A DNA stretch of 64,000 nucleotides from Carbonactinospora thermoautotrophica (lineage in GTDB: Bacteria; Actinomycetota; Actinomycetes; Streptomycetales; Carbonactinosporaceae): positions 1,264,557 through 1,328,556 of the forward strand of contig NZ_JYIJ01000019.1 of NCBI RefSeq assembly GCF_001543895.1, given 5' to 3'. A program made the position numbers and the translations under genes. Numbering within the stretch: position 1 is the first letter of the stretch; each line of letters opens with the position of its first letter. The notes below the pieces were generated by a model that made no database searches, had not been told where the DNA came from, and worked only from the letters and a program-made list of their open reading frames with translations. Below, in pieces: positions 25,096 to 36,051 of this stretch.

Positions 25096-25599
25096 TCAGT
25101 GCGCGGGCGAGTGGCCGGACGCCGGCGGGGTGGAGGTCACCGTGGCGGTGGCGCGCACCGGCTGGCCGTTGACCGCGTAGGCGCTGTGGTCGTTCCCGTT
25201 CAGCATCACCTCGATGACGTGCGTGCCCGCGGGCACCGCCGAGGCGGGCAGGAAGAACCACTCGCCGTACAGGCGCGTGTACTTCTTCCCGTCCACCATC
25301 AGGTGCGCGTGCCCCTCCCCGGGCCGGAACTCGGTGTTGGCCCGCTCGGGCGCCCAGCGGAACCGGGTGGTGCGGATCCGCAGGTTCCAGCCGCCCAGCG
25401 GGTCGGGCCGCGTCTCCAGGGCCACGGTGGGCGCCTGGTCGGCCGGCACGTCGTGCATGGCGTGGCTGTGCCCGTGCGTGTGCGCCGCCGCGGCCGGCGA
25501 CGTGGTCGCCCCGGAGGGCCGGGCCGTGGCGCCGCCGCAGCCCGCGAGCAGCGGCAGCAGAAGGGCGGCGCTCAGGAGGCGTGCGCGAAGTCCGTCCAT
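25096..25599 (-). CDS. His-rich lipoprotein
   Basis: This 167-residue predicted lipoprotein has a signal ending in the lipobox LLAGC (Cys21), followed by an Ala/Thr linker and a His cluster (HTHGHSHAMH, about 40-49). The folded part contains GEGHAHLMVDGKKYTRLYGE and PAGTHVIEVMLNGNDHSAYA, resembling small beta-sandwich extracytoplasmic domains (DUF4399- or FixH-like). The histidines suggest metal binding, which is inference. It is divergent from rex and shares the intergenic region holding a Rex operator. Confidence 0.7.
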   Translation of the reverse strand: MDGLRARLLSAALLLPLLAGCGGATARPSGATTSPAAAAHTHGHSHAMHDVPADQAPTVALETRPDPLGGWNLRIRTTRFRWAPERANTEFRPGEGHAHLMVDGKKYTRLYGEWFFLPASAVPAGTHVIEVMLNGNDHSAYAVNGQPVRATATVTSTPPASGHSPAH

Positions 25600-25738
25600 G
25601 ATTCCCTCTCGCCAATGACAGCGCAGCTAAGAAAACGACGCCAAGACGACTAAGGACCAAGTCGCGGCCACGGCCCGTGGAGTTCCGCGCCCTCCCCTGT
25701 GAGGCATGTCACCTGGATGCACAAATCGGACGAGGACT

Positions 25739-25756
25739 TTGTGCGTCCGTTCACAA
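25739..25756. promoter_or_regulatory. Rex operator upstream of rex
   Basis: The 18-mer TTGTGCG-TCCG-TTCACAA matches the Rex consensus TTGTGAA-N4-TTCACAA with two mismatches in the left arm. It lies 54-71 bases upstream of the rex start, where Rex autoregulation is known in Streptomyces coelicolor. It could also affect the divergent lipoprotein gene. Confidence 0.75.
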
Positions 25757-25809
25757 GCGTTTACCCTGACGATGAACACGCGGTTCGACCCGTCTCCACC
25801 AGGAGTGCC

Positions 25810-26598
25810 GTGACCACTGGCCGTCCTTCCCGTCCGTCGAGTCGGGGACGCGGTATCCCCGAGGCGACGGTCGCGCGGCTGCCGCTCTACCTGCGGGCGC
25901 TAACCGCACTGTCCGAGCGCGGCGTGCCCACCGTGTCCTCCGAAGAACTGGCCGCCGCCGCTGGCGTCAACTCCGCCAAGCTCCGCAAGGACCTCTCCTA
26001 CCTCGGCTCCTACGGCACGCGCGGCGTGGGCTACGACGTCGAGTACCTGGTGTACCAGATCTCCCGGGAACTGGGGCTCACCCAGGACTGGCCGGTGGTG
26101 ATCATCGGTGTCGGTAACCTCGGGCACGCCCTCGCCAACTACGGTGGCTTCGCCTCCCGCGGTTTCCGGGTGGTCGCCCTGCTCGACGCCGACCCCCACC
26201 GGATCGGCGAGCGCGTCGCGGGCCTCCACATCCGCCACGTCAACGAGCTGGAGGACGTCGTCGCCGAGCACAACGTCTCGATCGGCGTCATCGCCACCCC
26301 GGCCAGCGCCGCCCAGGATGTCTGCGACCGGCTCGTCGGCGCGGGTGTCACCAGCATCCTCAACTTCGCGCCCTGCGTGCTCTCCGTGCCCGAAGGCGTC
26401 AACGTACGGAAGGTCGACCTCTCGATCGAACTCCAGATCCTCGCCTTCCACGAACAGCGCAAGGCCGGCCGGGCCGCCTCACTCGCCCCGGTCGCGACCG
26501 TCGGGCAGAACCTGGCACGCCCCCTCGACGGCGCCCCCGACCTGTCCCGGCGAACAGTGCCGGACGAGGACGACCTGCCGGAGGCGATGCGGGCATGA
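25810..26598 (+). CDS. rex: Redox-sensing transcriptional repressor Rex
   Basis: This 262-residue repressor senses the NADH/NAD+ ratio. NADH binding releases it from operators of respiratory genes. The N-terminal winged helix includes VSSEELAAAAGVNSAKLRKD and LSYLGSYGTRGVGYDVEYL, the Rex DNA-binding region. The Rossmann domain has VIIGVGNLGHALANYGGF (GxGxxG) with LLDADPHRIG following. The C-terminal swapped helix ends near LQILAFHEQRKAGR, and an acidic tail follows. The GTG at 25810 sits four bases after CAGGAG. It overlaps hemA by four bases (ATGA) and heads the rex-hem operon, as in Streptomyces. Confidence 0.96.
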   Translation: MTTGRPSRPSSRGRGIPEATVARLPLYLRALTALSERGVPTVSSEELAAAAGVNSAKLRKDLSYLGSYGTRGVGYDVEYLVYQISRELGLTQDWPVVIIGVGNLGHALANYGGFASRGFRVVALLDADPHRIGERVAGLHIRHVNELEDVVAEHNVSIGVIATPASAAQDVCDRLVGAGVTSILNFAPCVLSVPEGVNVRKVDLSIELQILAFHEQRKAGRAASLAPVATVGQNLARPLDGAPDLSRRTVPDEDDLPEAMRA

Positions 26599-27902
26599 CG
26601 ATCCTCGTCGTCGGTCTGAGCCACCGGACCGCCCCCCTCAGCGTGCTGGAGCAGGCCGCGCTGACCGGGGACGGGGTCGACCGGCTCCTGACCGACGTCG
26701 CCGCCGCGGAGACGATCGGCGAGGCCGTGCTGCTGGCCACCTGCAACCGGCTGGAGATCTACGCGGATGTGGAGAAGTTCCACACCAGCGTCGCCGGCAT
26801 CACCCAGGCGCTGACCCAGCACACCGGGCTCGCCCTGGAGGCCCTCACCCCCCACCTGTACGTCCACTACGACGAGCGGGCGGTGCAGCACCTGTTCCGG
26901 GTCGCGTGCGGCCTGGACTCCATGGTCGTGGGCGAGGCGCAGATCCTCGGCCAGATCAAGGGCGCGCTCGCGCTCGCCCAGAAGCTCGGCACCGCCGGGC
27001 GAGTGCTCAACGAGCTGGTCCAGCAGGCGCTGCGCGTCGGCAAGCGCGCCCACACCGAGACCGAGATCGACAAGGCGGGCCAGTCCCTGGTCACCGTCGG
27101 CCTGGAAGCCGCTGAGGAGGCCATCGGCCCGATCACCGGCAAGACCGCGCTGATCGTCGGCGCCGGCTCGGTGAGCGCGCTGGCCGCCGCCACGCTGCGC
27201 CGGGCTGGCGTCGGCCGGATCGTGATCGCCAACCGGACGTACGAGCGGGGGGCGCGCGTCGCCGCGTCCGTCGGCGGGGAGGCCATCCCGTTCGACCGGA
27301 CGGGCGAGGCCCTGGCCGACGCCGACCTACTGGTTTCCTGTACCGGCGCCGCCGGGCTGGTGATCGACACCGACCAGGTCGCGGCCGCCATGCGGCAGCG
27401 CCCGGGGCGACCGCTGTTCGTGCTGGACCTCGCCCTGCCGCACGACGTGGACCAGGCCGTCGCTGACCTTGAGGAGGTCACGCTCGTCAACCTGGAGCGG
27501 ATCTCCGAGCGGGTCGCCGACGACCGCCGCCTCCCCAGCGTCGAGCAGGTCCAGCGGATCGTCGCCGAGGAGGTCGCCGAGTTCGCCGGCTGGCAGCGCT
27601 CGGTCCGGGTCGCCCCGACCGTGGTGGCGCTTCGTGCCCGGGCCGCCGAGGTCGTCGCGTCCGAGCTGGACCGGCTGGCCGGACGCCTGCCCGAGCTGGA
27701 CGAGCGCCAGCGCGACGAGGTCGCCCAGACCGTGCGGCGCGTGGTGGACAAACTGCTGCACACCCCCACGGTGCGGGTCAAGGAGATGGCCCGCCGCCCC
27801 GACGGGGTCTCCTACGCCGACGTCCTGCGCGAGTTGTTCGACCTCGATCCGCAGGCGGTCGAGGCCGTCACCGCCCCCGAGACCGAGGAGGGCGTCTCAT
27901 GA
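26595..27902 (+). CDS. hemA: Glutamyl-tRNA reductase
   Basis: This 435-residue enzyme reduces glutamyl-tRNA(Glu) to glutamate-1-semialdehyde, the first committed step of C5-pathway tetrapyrrole synthesis. The catalytic Cys is in [14 protein letters not shown] (about residue 50). The substrate pocket [20 protein letters not shown] follows. The NADPH domain starts [20 protein letters not shown] (about 181), and the C-terminal dimerisation helices end at [11 protein letters not shown]. Length is typical. It starts within the rex stop codon and ends at an ATGA shared with a 25-codon mini-ORF leading into hemC. Confidence 0.97.
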   Translation: MTILVVGLSHRTAPLSVLEQAALTGDGVDRLLTDVAAAETIGEAVLLATCNRLEIYADVEKFHTSVAGITQALTQHTGLALEALTPHLYVHYDERAVQHLFRVACGLDSMVVGEAQILGQIKGALALAQKLGTAGRVLNELVQQALRVGKRAHTETEIDKAGQSLVTVGLEAAEEAIGPITGKTALIVGAGSVSALAAATLRRAGVGRIVIANRTYERGARVAASVGGEAIPFDRTGEALADADLLVSCTGAAGLVIDTDQVAAAMRQRPGRPLFVLDLALPHDVDQAVADLEEVTLVNLERISERVADDRRLPSVEQVQRIVAEEVAEFAGWQRSVRVAPTVVALRARAAEVVASELDRLAGRLPELDERQRDEVAQTVRRVVDKLLHTPTVRVKEMARRPDGVSYADVLRELFDLDPQAVEAVTAPETEEGVS

Positions 27903-27976
27903 GCGAGTGCGGCGAGCGGCTGGGCAGCGCCTCTCCTGCCTGTGCTCGTGCCCGCGACGGGGAGGAGGGCGCATGA
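27899..27976 (+). CDS. 25-residue mini-ORF bridging hemA and hemC
   Basis: An ATG overlaps the hemA stop (ATGA). The frame encodes 25 residues (starting [20 protein letters not shown]) and ends in a TGA that overlaps the hemC ATG (GCATGA). Its start context GAGGAGGGCG-TCT-CATGAGCGAG is almost identical to that of hemC (GAGGAGGGCG-CATGAGCGAG), so it looks like a local duplication of the hemC initiation region. Ribosomes could pass from hemA through it into hemC, making it a coupling device. It may not encode a functional peptide. Confidence 0.4.
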   Translation: MSECGERLGSASPACARARDGEEGA

Positions 27977-28914
27977 GCGAGCCGCTGAAGCTGGGTACCC
28001 GTAAAAGCTCCCTCGCCATGGCGCAGGCGCGCGCGGTGGCCGAGGCGATCACCGCCCGTTCCGGGCGCGAGGTCGAGCTGGTGGGCATCACCACCTACGG
28101 CGACACCACCAAGGCCGCCCTCGCCCAGATCGGCGGCACCGGGGTGTTCGTCAACGCGCTGCGTGACGCCCTGCTGGAAGGCCGCATCGACCTCGCCGTG
28201 CACTCGCTCAAGGACCTGCCCACCACCCAGCCCGACGGGCTCGTCATCGCGGCCGTGCCGCGGCGGGAGGACCCGCGCGACGCGCTGTGCGCCCGCGACG
28301 GACGCAAGCTCGCCGAGCTGCCTGCCGGGGCCCGCGTCGGCACCGGCTCGCCGCGCCGCGCCGCCCAGTTGCGCGCGCTCGGGTACGGGCTGGTGGCGGT
28401 CGCGATCCGCGGCAACGTGGACACCCGGCTGCGGTATGTCGCCGAAGGGGAGCTCGACGCGGTCGTCCTCGCCCGGGCCGGTCTCGCCCGGCTCGGTCGG
28501 TTGGACGCCGTGACCGAGGTGTTCGATCCGATGCAGATGCTGCCCGCCCCTGGGCAGGGGGCACTCGCCGTGGAGTGCCGTGCGGGCCACAACGAGGTGG
28601 ACGCGGCGCTTGTTGAACTGCTGCGCGGTCTAGACGACCCGGACACCCGGGCCGCCGTGACCGCCGAACGAGCCTTGCTCGCCGCATTGGAGGCCGGCTG
28701 CTCTGCCCCGGTAGGGGCGTTCGGGGAGGTAGCCGAGGGCGAGGAAGGGCCCGAGCTGTACCTCAGGGGGGTCGTCGTCGCGAGCGACGGCTCCCAGAGC
28801 GTGCGGTTGTCCGCCACCGGTACCCCCGACGAGGCCGATCAGCTCGGCCGTCGCCTCGCGGCTGAGATGCTCGCGGCGGGTGCCGCCGGTTTGATGGGGG
28901 AGCGCGTCCCTTGA
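27973..28914 (+). CDS. hemC: Hydroxymethylbilane synthase (porphobilinogen deaminase)
   Basis: This 313-residue enzyme polymerises four porphobilinogens into hydroxymethylbilane. It begins [30 protein letters not shown] and the Arg-rich loop [20 protein letters not shown] contain the substrate-binding residues. The dipyrromethane cofactor attaches to Cys in [14 protein letters not shown] (about residue 238). GGAGGAGGG precedes the ATG. It overlaps the hemD fusion gene by four bases (TTGA). Confidence 0.97.
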   Translation: MSEPLKLGTRKSSLAMAQARAVAEAITARSGREVELVGITTYGDTTKAALAQIGGTGVFVNALRDALLEGRIDLAVHSLKDLPTTQPDGLVIAAVPRREDPRDALCARDGRKLAELPAGARVGTGSPRRAAQLRALGYGLVAVAIRGNVDTRLRYVAEGELDAVVLARAGLARLGRLDAVTEVFDPMQMLPAPGQGALAVECRAGHNEVDAALVELLRGLDDPDTRAAVTAERALLAALEAGCSAPVGAFGEVAEGEEGPELYLRGVVVASDGSQSVRLSATGTPDEADQLGRRLAAEMLAAGAAGLMGERVP

Positions 28915-30533
28915 CCCCGACCATGATCAAGAAGCACAAGGCAACCGGGAGCGTCGCGTTCGTCGGCGCCGGGCCCGGTAATCCGGACCTGCTCACGCTG
29001 CGCGCGGTCCAGCTGCTCGAGGCGGCCGACCTCGTCGTGCGTGACCCGGGTGTGCCGGACGAGGTCCTCACGCACTGTCGCGCCGAGGCCGAGGTGGTCG
29101 ACGGCGCCCACGGAGAGGACGGCCAGCCGCTGGCCCAGGCCGCCCGCACCAAGCTCATGATCGACGCCGCCCGATCCGGCAAGCAGGTCGTCCGGCTCAT
29201 CGTCGGCGACCCCGGATCGTACGGCGGCTCGTCCCAGTCCTGGGCCGACGAGGTCGCGGCCTGCGCCAGGGCCGGGGTGACGTTCGAGATCATCCCGGGC
29301 GTGTCGCCGGTCACCGCGGTACCCACCTACGCCGGCATCCCGCTCGCGGCCGGCGCCCAGAGCGAGATCCGGGTGGTCAACGCGGCCGAGCCGGACGTCG
29401 ACTGGGCGGCGCACGGCGCGACGGGGGCCACCCTCGTCCTGGTGGGCGCCGTCCCGATGATCGACCAGGTCGCCAGGGAGCTGATCGCCGCCGGCCGCCG
29501 GCCCACGACCCCGGTCGCACTCACCCGGGCCGGGACCACGACCGAGCAGAAAACGTTGGTCTCGACCCTCGACCGGGTCGCCGTCGACGTGAAGGCCGCC
29601 AAGTTCGAGGGACCGGCCGTCACCGTCGTGGGCGACGTGGTCAAGCAGCGCGACGTCATGTCGTGGTTCGAGACCAAGCCGCTGTTCGGCTGGAAGGTCC
29701 TGGTGCCGCGCACCAAGGAGCAGGCCAAGGCGCTGTCCGACCAGTTGCGCTCCTACGGTGCGGTGCCCTTCGAGGTGCCGACCATCTCGGTCGAGCCGCC
29801 GCGCACCCCGCAGCAGATGGAGCGCGCCATCAAGGGCCTGGTCACCGGCCGATACGAGTGGGTGGCCTTCACCTCGGTCAACGCGGTCAAGGCGGTCCGC
29901 GAGAAGTTCGAGGAGTACGGCCTGGACGCCCGCGCCTTCGCCGGCATCAAGGTGGCGGCGGTCGGCGAGCAGACCGCGGCCGCGTTGCGGGCCTTCGGCG
30001 TGAAGCCCGACCTGGTGCCGTCCGGCGAGCAGTCCGCGCGCGGGCTGCTGGAGGACTGGCCGCCGTACGACCCGGTGTTCGACCCGATCGACCGCGTGTT
30101 CCTGCCGCGCGCCGACATCGCGACCGAAACCCTGGTCGCCGGCCTGATCGAGCTGGGTTGGGAGGTCGACGACGTGACCGCGTATCGCACGGTGCGCGCC
30201 GCGCCGCCGCCCGCCGAGACCCGCGAGGCGATCAAGACCGGCAAGTTCGACGCGGTGCTGTTCACCTCCTCGTCCACGGTGCGCAACCTGGTCGGCATCG
30301 CCGGCAAGCCGCACGCGACCACGGTCATCGCCTGCATCGGCCCGCAGACCGCCAAGACCGCCGAGGAGCACGGGCTGCGCGTGGACGTGATGGCGCCCGA
30401 GCCGTCGGTGGCGCAGCTGGCCGCCGCGCTCGCCGAGTTCGGCGCCGCGCGCCGGCTGGCCGCGATCGAGGCCGGGGAGCCGGTGCACCGTCCGAGCGAG
30501 CGCCGTCCGACCGCCCGCCGGCGGGCCAAGTGA
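28911..30533 (+). CDS. hemD: Uroporphyrinogen-III methyltransferase-like/synthase fusion
   Basis: This 540-residue protein fuses an N-terminal tetrapyrrole-methylase (SUMT) domain (about 12-250) to uroporphyrinogen-III synthase (about 262-515). The methylase half keeps [20 protein letters not shown] and [20 protein letters not shown]. The usual GGDPFIFGRGGEE loop is replaced by [13 protein letters not shown], so its activity on uroporphyrinogen III is doubtful; diverged versions are usual in the actinobacterial heme operon. The HemD half has [20 protein letters not shown] and [20 protein letters not shown]. The TTG start lies in the hemC stop; an in-frame ATG at 28923 is the alternative but is badly placed relative to the GGGGGAG site. 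Confidence 0.92.
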   Translation: MTPTMIKKHKATGSVAFVGAGPGNPDLLTLRAVQLLEAADLVVRDPGVPDEVLTHCRAEAEVVDGAHGEDGQPLAQAARTKLMIDAARSGKQVVRLIVGDPGSYGGSSQSWADEVAACARAGVTFEIIPGVSPVTAVPTYAGIPLAAGAQSEIRVVNAAEPDVDWAAHGATGATLVLVGAVPMIDQVARELIAAGRRPTTPVALTRAGTTTEQKTLVSTLDRVAVDVKAAKFEGPAVTVVGDVVKQRDVMSWFETKPLFGWKVLVPRTKEQAKALSDQLRSYGAVPFEVPTISVEPPRTPQQMERAIKGLVTGRYEWVAFTSVNAVKAVREKFEEYGLDARAFAGIKVAAVGEQTAAALRAFGVKPDLVPSGEQSARGLLEDWPPYDPVFDPIDRVFLPRADIATETLVAGLIELGWEVDDVTAYRTVRAAPPPAETREAIKTGKFDAVLFTSSSTVRNLVGIAGKPHATTVIACIGPQTAKTAEEHGLRVDVMAPEPSVAQLAAALAEFGAARRLAAIEAGEPVHRPSERRPTARRRAK

Positions 30534-30560
30534 ACCCTGGACGGCGAGGTCCGACACGCC

Positions 30561-30613
30561 TCGAGCGTGGGTGCCCGAGCAACACGCCTTGAGCGTGCGT
30601 GTCGTCACGCGAG
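30561..30613. repeat. Partial copies of the 41.5-kb palindrome arm
   Basis: TCGAGCGTGGGTGCC (30561) and TTGAGCGTGCGTGTCGTCAC (30589-30608, then GCGAG) resemble each other and the arm of the palindrome at 41514-41565, TCGAGTGTGCGTGTCGTCAC. The second copy shares the 14-base block GTGCGTGTCGTCAC with it exactly. They fill the gap between hemD and hemB and suggest a dispersed repeat family. Confidence 0.6.
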
Positions 30614-30629
30614 GCGAGAGGAGATGGAC

Positions 30630-31616
30630 GTGACCGGATTCCCCGCCCACCGGCCCAGGCGGCTGCGGCAGACGCCGGCCATGCGCCGCCTGGTCGCGGA
30701 GACCCGGCTCCATCCGGCGGAGCTGGTGTTGCCCCTGTTCGTCAAGGAGGGCATCCGGGAGCCGCAGCCGGTGCCCTCGATGCCCGGCGTGGTCCAGCAC
30801 ACGCGCGACTCGCTCCGCAAGGCCGCGCACGAGGCGGTCGAGGCGGGCGTCGGCGGGCTCATGCTGTTCGGCATCCCCGAGCGCAAGGACGCGGTCGGCT
30901 CCGGCGCGACCGACCCCGACGGCATCCTCAACGTCGCCATCCGGGACGTGGTCGGCGAGGTCGGCGACGCCACCGTGGTCATGGCCGACCTGTGCCTGGA
31001 CGAGTTCACCGACCACGGGCACTGCGGCGTGCTGGACGCCGCCGGCCGCGTGGACAACGACGCCACCCTGGAGCGGTACGCCGAGATGGCCCTCGCCCAG
31101 GCCGAGGCGGGCGCGCACCTGGTCGGCCCCAGCGGCATGATGGACGGCCAGGTGGGCGTCATCCGGTCCGCGCTGGACGAGGCCGGCCACCACCACGTCG
31201 GCATCCTCGCGTACACCGCCAAGTACGCCTCCGGGTTCTACGGCCCGTTCCGCGACGCGGTCGAGTCGTCGCTGCGGGGTGACCGCCTCACCTACCAGCA
31301 GGACCCGGCCAACGCCGCCGAGGCCCTGCGCGAGCTGGCGCTCGACATCGCCGAGGGCGCCGACATCGTGATGGTCAAGCCGGCCATGGCGTACCTGGAC
31401 ATCGTCCGCCTGGTCGCCGACGCCGTGGACGTGCCGGTGGCCGCCTACCAGGTCTCCGGCGAGTACGCCATGGTCGAGGCCGCGGCCGCCAACGGCTGGA
31501 TCGACCGGGACCGGGTCATCCGGGAGACGCTCACCGGGATCCGCCGTGCCGGCGCGTCGATCATCCTCACCTACTGGGCGGTCGAGGTCGCCCGGTGGCT
31601 GCACCGGGAGCGCTGA
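30630..31616 (+). CDS. hemB: Delta-aminolevulinic acid dehydratase
   Basis: This 328-residue enzyme condenses two aminolevulinates to porphobilinogen. The active-site lysines are in [20 protein letters not shown] (about 195) and [19 protein letters not shown] (about 250). The metal segment reads [17 protein letters not shown]: two of the three zinc cysteines are present and the middle one is Asp, a mixed type common in actinobacteria. The GTG at 30630 is preferred, six bases after GAGGAG; the ATG six bases upstream would abut that site. It is the last gene of the rex-hem operon, after a 96-base gap containing repeat sequences. Confidence 0.95.
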   Translation: MTGFPAHRPRRLRQTPAMRRLVAETRLHPAELVLPLFVKEGIREPQPVPSMPGVVQHTRDSLRKAAHEAVEAGVGGLMLFGIPERKDAVGSGATDPDGILNVAIRDVVGEVGDATVVMADLCLDEFTDHGHCGVLDAAGRVDNDATLERYAEMALAQAEAGAHLVGPSGMMDGQVGVIRSALDEAGHHHVGILAYTAKYASGFYGPFRDAVESSLRGDRLTYQQDPANAAEALRELALDIAEGADIVMVKPAMAYLDIVRLVADAVDVPVAAYQVSGEYAMVEAAAANGWIDRDRVIRETLTGIRRAGASIILTYWAVEVARWLHRER

Positions 31617-31632
31617 ACCCCATCGGCCCGCT

Positions 31633-32004
31633 TCAGTGCCGGGCCGGCTCCCCGTGCGGGCGGAACGTGTAGAACAGCGTGCAACCGCCCGCGCCGACGT
31701 CGGTGATCTCGTGATCGGTCCCGGCGGGCACGTACGCGTACGAGCCGGGGGTCAGCAGCCGGCCGCCGATCCGGGCGGTTCCCTCGACCACCCACACGTG
31801 GTGGTCGGCGTCCGGATGGGCATGCCCGGGCTCGCTGGCCCCCGGTTCGAGCCAGAGCAGCCCGACGACCAGCTCTCCGGACTGCCACAGCGCCTTGTGC
31901 TTGACGTCCGGCTGGCCGCGCAACGGTCGCCACTCCAGCGCCTCGACCGCCGTGGCGTCGAGCACGTAGATCTTCCCCCGGGTGGCGGGCGTCGTCTGGG
32001 TCAT
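31633..32004 (-). CDS. Cupin-domain protein
   Basis: This 123-residue single-domain cupin has motif 1, PGHAHPDADHHVWVVEGTAR (His ligands and Glu), and motif 2, PGSYAYVPAGTDHEITDVGA. They fold into a small beta-barrel that binds one metal. AAGGAG lies seven bases before the ATG at 32004. Function is unknown; small cupins may be dioxygenases, isomerases or sugar-binding proteins. It converges on hemB (16 bases between stops) and is divergent from rtcB. Confidence 0.85.
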   Translation of the reverse strand: MTQTTPATRGKIYVLDATAVEALEWRPLRGQPDVKHKALWQSGELVVGLLWLEPGASEPGHAHPDADHHVWVVEGTARIGGRLLTPGSYAYVPAGTDHEITDVGAGGCTLFYTFRPHGEPARH

Positions 32005-32171
32005 GGCGGAACTCCTTCCGCGTGCCCCCATGCCTGTTATTCCGCAGACCCGTCCCGCCCACGCCAAAGCAGGCAGGACGGCGAATAATTGGGTTGAGAG
32101 GGCTCACATCCGCGGGGTTTCCTGGACGCGCCGGTTCCGGCGTGATCTTCCTCGGGAATCAGGAGCGACCG

Positions 32172-33353
32172 ATGCCGTACGTCGTGGTGCCCGGCGGCCG
32201 GGTGCCGATCCGCATGTGGGCCGACCCGAACGAGGTCGAGGACCTCGCCATGGGGCAGTTGCGCAACGTCGCGAAACTGCCCTGGGTACACGGGGTCGCG
32301 GCGATGCCCGACGTGCACTACGGCAAGGGCGCGACGGTCGGCTCCGTGATCGCCATGCGGGACGCGGTGGCTCCGGCCGCGGTCGGAGTCGACATCGGTT
32401 GTGGCATGACGGCCGTGAAGACCTCGCTCACGGTCGACGACCTGCCAGAAGACCTATCCCGACTGCGGTCTCGGATCGAGGCCGCCATCCCGGTCGGGCC
32501 GAACGCGCACAAGTCGCCCGTGGACGTGCGGCGCGTGCCGGGGCTCGGCGGCTGGGAGGAGTTCTGGAAGCGGTTCGACGAGCTCCCGGGCGTCCTGCGA
32601 AACCGCCGGGAACGCGCGGAGCTGCAAATGGGAACGCTCGGCGGCGGCAACCACTTCATCGAAGTGTGCCGCGACACCGAAGGATCCATCTGGCTGATGC
32701 TCCACTCGGGGTCGCGGAACATCGGCAAGGAGCTGGCCGAGTACCACATCGAGGTCGCGCAGCGGCTGCCGCACAACCGGGACCTGCCGGACCGGGATCT
32801 GGCGGTGTTCGTCGCGCACACCCCGCAGATGGCGGCGTACCGGCGGGACCTGTTCTGGGCGCAGGAGTACGCGCGGCGCAACCGGGCCGTGATGATGGCG
32901 CTGCTCCAGGACGTGGTCCGCAAGTTCTTCCCGAACGTGACCTTCGGCGAGGTCATCTCCTGCCACCACAACTACGTGGCCGAGGAGGAGTACGACGGGG
33001 TCGAGCTGCTGGTGACGCGCAAGGGCGCGATCCGGGCCGAGAAGGGCGACCTGGGGATCATCCCCGGGTCCATGGGCACCGGGTCGTACATCGTGCGCGG
33101 GCTGGGCAACCCCGCCGCGTTCAACTCCGCGGCCCACGGCGCGGGCCGGCGGATGAGCCGCAACCAGGCGCGCAAGCTGTTCACCACCCAGGACCTGGCC
33201 GAGCAGACCAGGGGGGTGGAGTGCCGCAAGGACGCCGGCGTGGTCGACGAGATCCCGGCGGCGTACAAGGACGTGGACCAGGTCATCGCCCAGCAGGCCG
33301 ACCTGATCGAGGTGGTGGCCAAGCTCAAGCAACTGATCTGCGTCAAGGGCTAG
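32172..33353 (+). CDS. rtcB: RNA-splicing ligase RtcB family
   Basis: This 393-residue GTP- and Mn-dependent ligase joins RNA 2',3'-cyclic phosphate to 5'-OH ends. Metal and active-site residues are visible: VGVDIGCGMTAVKTSL (Cys and Asp ligands), LGGGNHFIEVC and MLHSGSRNIGKELAEYH (His ligands), and the nucleotidylated His in FNSAAHGAGRRMSR. Length fits the short bacterial form. AGGAG lies seven bases before the ATG. No RtcA cyclase, archease or RtcR regulator is adjacent, so the RNA target is unknown. Confidence 0.93.
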   Translation: MPYVVVPGGRVPIRMWADPNEVEDLAMGQLRNVAKLPWVHGVAAMPDVHYGKGATVGSVIAMRDAVAPAAVGVDIGCGMTAVKTSLTVDDLPEDLSRLRSRIEAAIPVGPNAHKSPVDVRRVPGLGGWEEFWKRFDELPGVLRNRRERAELQMGTLGGGNHFIEVCRDTEGSIWLMLHSGSRNIGKELAEYHIEVAQRLPHNRDLPDRDLAVFVAHTPQMAAYRRDLFWAQEYARRNRAVMMALLQDVVRKFFPNVTFGEVISCHHNYVAEEEYDGVELLVTRKGAIRAEKGDLGIIPGSMGTGSYIVRGLGNPAAFNSAAHGAGRRMSRNQARKLFTTQDLAEQTRGVECRKDAGVVDEIPAAYKDVDQVIAQQADLIEVVAKLKQLICVKG

Positions 33354-33440
33354 CGGCCCGGGACCGGGTCGCGGCAGGGCGCGGCCGGAGGCCCGCGGGG
33401 GTGAGCCCCGGGCGCGCCGGGATGGGGGAGAATCGGGGAC

Positions 33441-34760
<1,320 letters not shown>

Positions 34761-34789
34761 CCGCACTTCCCGAGGAGAAACCAGCCCCG

Positions 34790-35437
34790 ATGACCAACCC
34801 GACGATCACCGTGGTGCACCTCCTGCGGCACGGCGAGGTGTACAACCCGCAGGGCGTCCTGTACGGCCGGCTGCCCGGGTACCACCTCTCCGAACTGGGC
34901 CGCAAGATGGCCGAACGGGTCGCCGAGTTCCTCGCCACCCGGGACATCGTGGCGGTCGTCGCCTCGCCGTTGGAGCGCGCCCAGGAGACCGCGCAGCCCA
35001 TCGCCGCCGCGCACGGGCTGGAGGTGCTGACCGACGAGCGGCTGATCGAGGCGGCGAACGTCTTCGAGGGCAAGACGTTCGGGGTCGGCGACGGCTCGCT
35101 GCGCCACCTGCGGCACTGGCCGCACCTGCGCAACCCGTTCCGCCCCTCGTGGGGCGAGCCGTACCGGGAGCAGGTCGCCCGCATGCTCGCGGCCATGCAC
35201 TCGGCGCGCGACCTGGCCCGCGGCCACGAGGCGGTGCTGGTCAGCCACCAGCTGCCGATCTGGGTGACCCGCTGCTTCGTCGAGCGGCGCCGGCTCTGGC
35301 ACGACCCGCGCAAGCGGCAGTGCTCGCTGGCCAGCCTGACCAGCTTCACCTACCACGACAACGAGATCGTCTCGGTGTCGTACACCGAGCCGGCCAAGGA
35401 CCTGCTGCCCCTGAAGAAGACCGTCGCCGGCGCGTGA
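34790..35437 (+). CDS. Histidine phosphatase family protein
   Basis: This 215-residue member of the phosphoglycerate-mutase-like superfamily has the catalytic motif [20 protein letters not shown] near the N-terminus. [18 protein letters not shown] follows, and the second catalytic His is in [14 protein letters not shown] (about residue 150). The substrate is not known. An ATG behind GAGGAGAAA gives the start. Its place between hemL and the thioredoxin gene is conserved in actinobacteria (equivalent to Rv0525), suggesting a link to heme or cytochrome c maturation. Confidence 0.9.
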   Translation: MTNPTITVVHLLRHGEVYNPQGVLYGRLPGYHLSELGRKMAERVAEFLATRDIVAVVASPLERAQETAQPIAAAHGLEVLTDERLIEAANVFEGKTFGVGDGSLRHLRHWPHLRNPFRPSWGEPYREQVARMLAAMHSARDLARGHEAVLVSHQLPIWVTRCFVERRRLWHDPRKRQCSLASLTSFTYHDNEIVSVSYTEPAKDLLPLKKTVAGA

Positions 35438-35454
35438 CGTACCGTCTAACGGTG

Positions 35455-36051
35455 ATGTCCCCGTCCCGTTACCCCCGTGCCCTGGGCCTGGCCGCGCTCG
35501 GCGTCGCGGCCGCGCTCGGGCTGTCCGCCTGCGCGCAGGACGCCGGCCCGGCGCCGCGCGGCGGCGACACCCGGTACGTGGCCGGCAGCGGCGTGGTCGA
35601 GAGCGTGCCGGCGGCCGAGCGCAAGCCCGTGCCGCGGCTGACCGGGACCACTCTGGACGGCGAGCCGTTCGACCTGGCCGACTACCGGGGCAAGGTCGTG
35701 GTGCTCAACGTGTGGGCCTCCTGGTGCCCGCCCTGCCGGGCGGAGGCGCCGTACCTGGAACGGGTCTACCAGGAGACGCGTTCGAAGGGCGTGGAGTTCG
35801 TCGGCATCGACACACGCGACCAGAAGGCCAGCGCCCAGGCGTTCGAACGCAGCTTCAAGATCAGTTACCCGAGCGTGGTCGACCCGTACGGGGAGCTGGT
35901 CCTGAAGTTCAACGGGGTGCTCACCCCGCAGGCCATCCCGAGCACGCTGGTGATCGACCGGCAGGGCCGGATCGCGGCCCGTGCGCTGCGCGCCCTGACG
36001 GACACCGAGCTGCGCAAGATCCTCGCCCCGGTGGTCGCCGAGACGCCATGA
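35455..36051 (+). CDS. resA: TlpA/ResA-like thioredoxin lipoprotein
   Basis: This 198-residue membrane-anchored thiol-disulfide oxidoreductase has a lipobox in GLSACAQD (Cys near residue 24) that puts the domain outside the membrane. The thioredoxin fold carries [19 protein letters not shown] (CPPC) and the cis-Pro region [18 protein letters not shown]. It probably keeps apocytochrome c cysteines reduced, receiving electrons from the adjacent CcdA. The ATG at 35455 is used here; GTG at 35434 overlaps the upstream stop and is possible. It shares ATGA with ccdA. Confidence 0.9.
   Translation: MSPSRYPRALGLAALGVAAALGLSACAQDAGPAPRGGDTRYVAGSGVVESVPAAERKPVPRLTGTTLDGEPFDLADYRGKVVVLNVWASWCPPCRAEAPYLERVYQETRSKGVEFVGIDTRDQKASAQAFERSFKISYPSVVDPYGELVLKFNGVLTPQAIPSTLVIDRQGRIAARALRALTDTELRKILAPVVAETP

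Noticed and set aside
28839..31604. Minus-strand open frame of about 920 codons opposite hemD and hemB
   Set aside because: It lies entirely antisense to two well-supported heme genes, shows no domain and arises from codon bias on the other strand.
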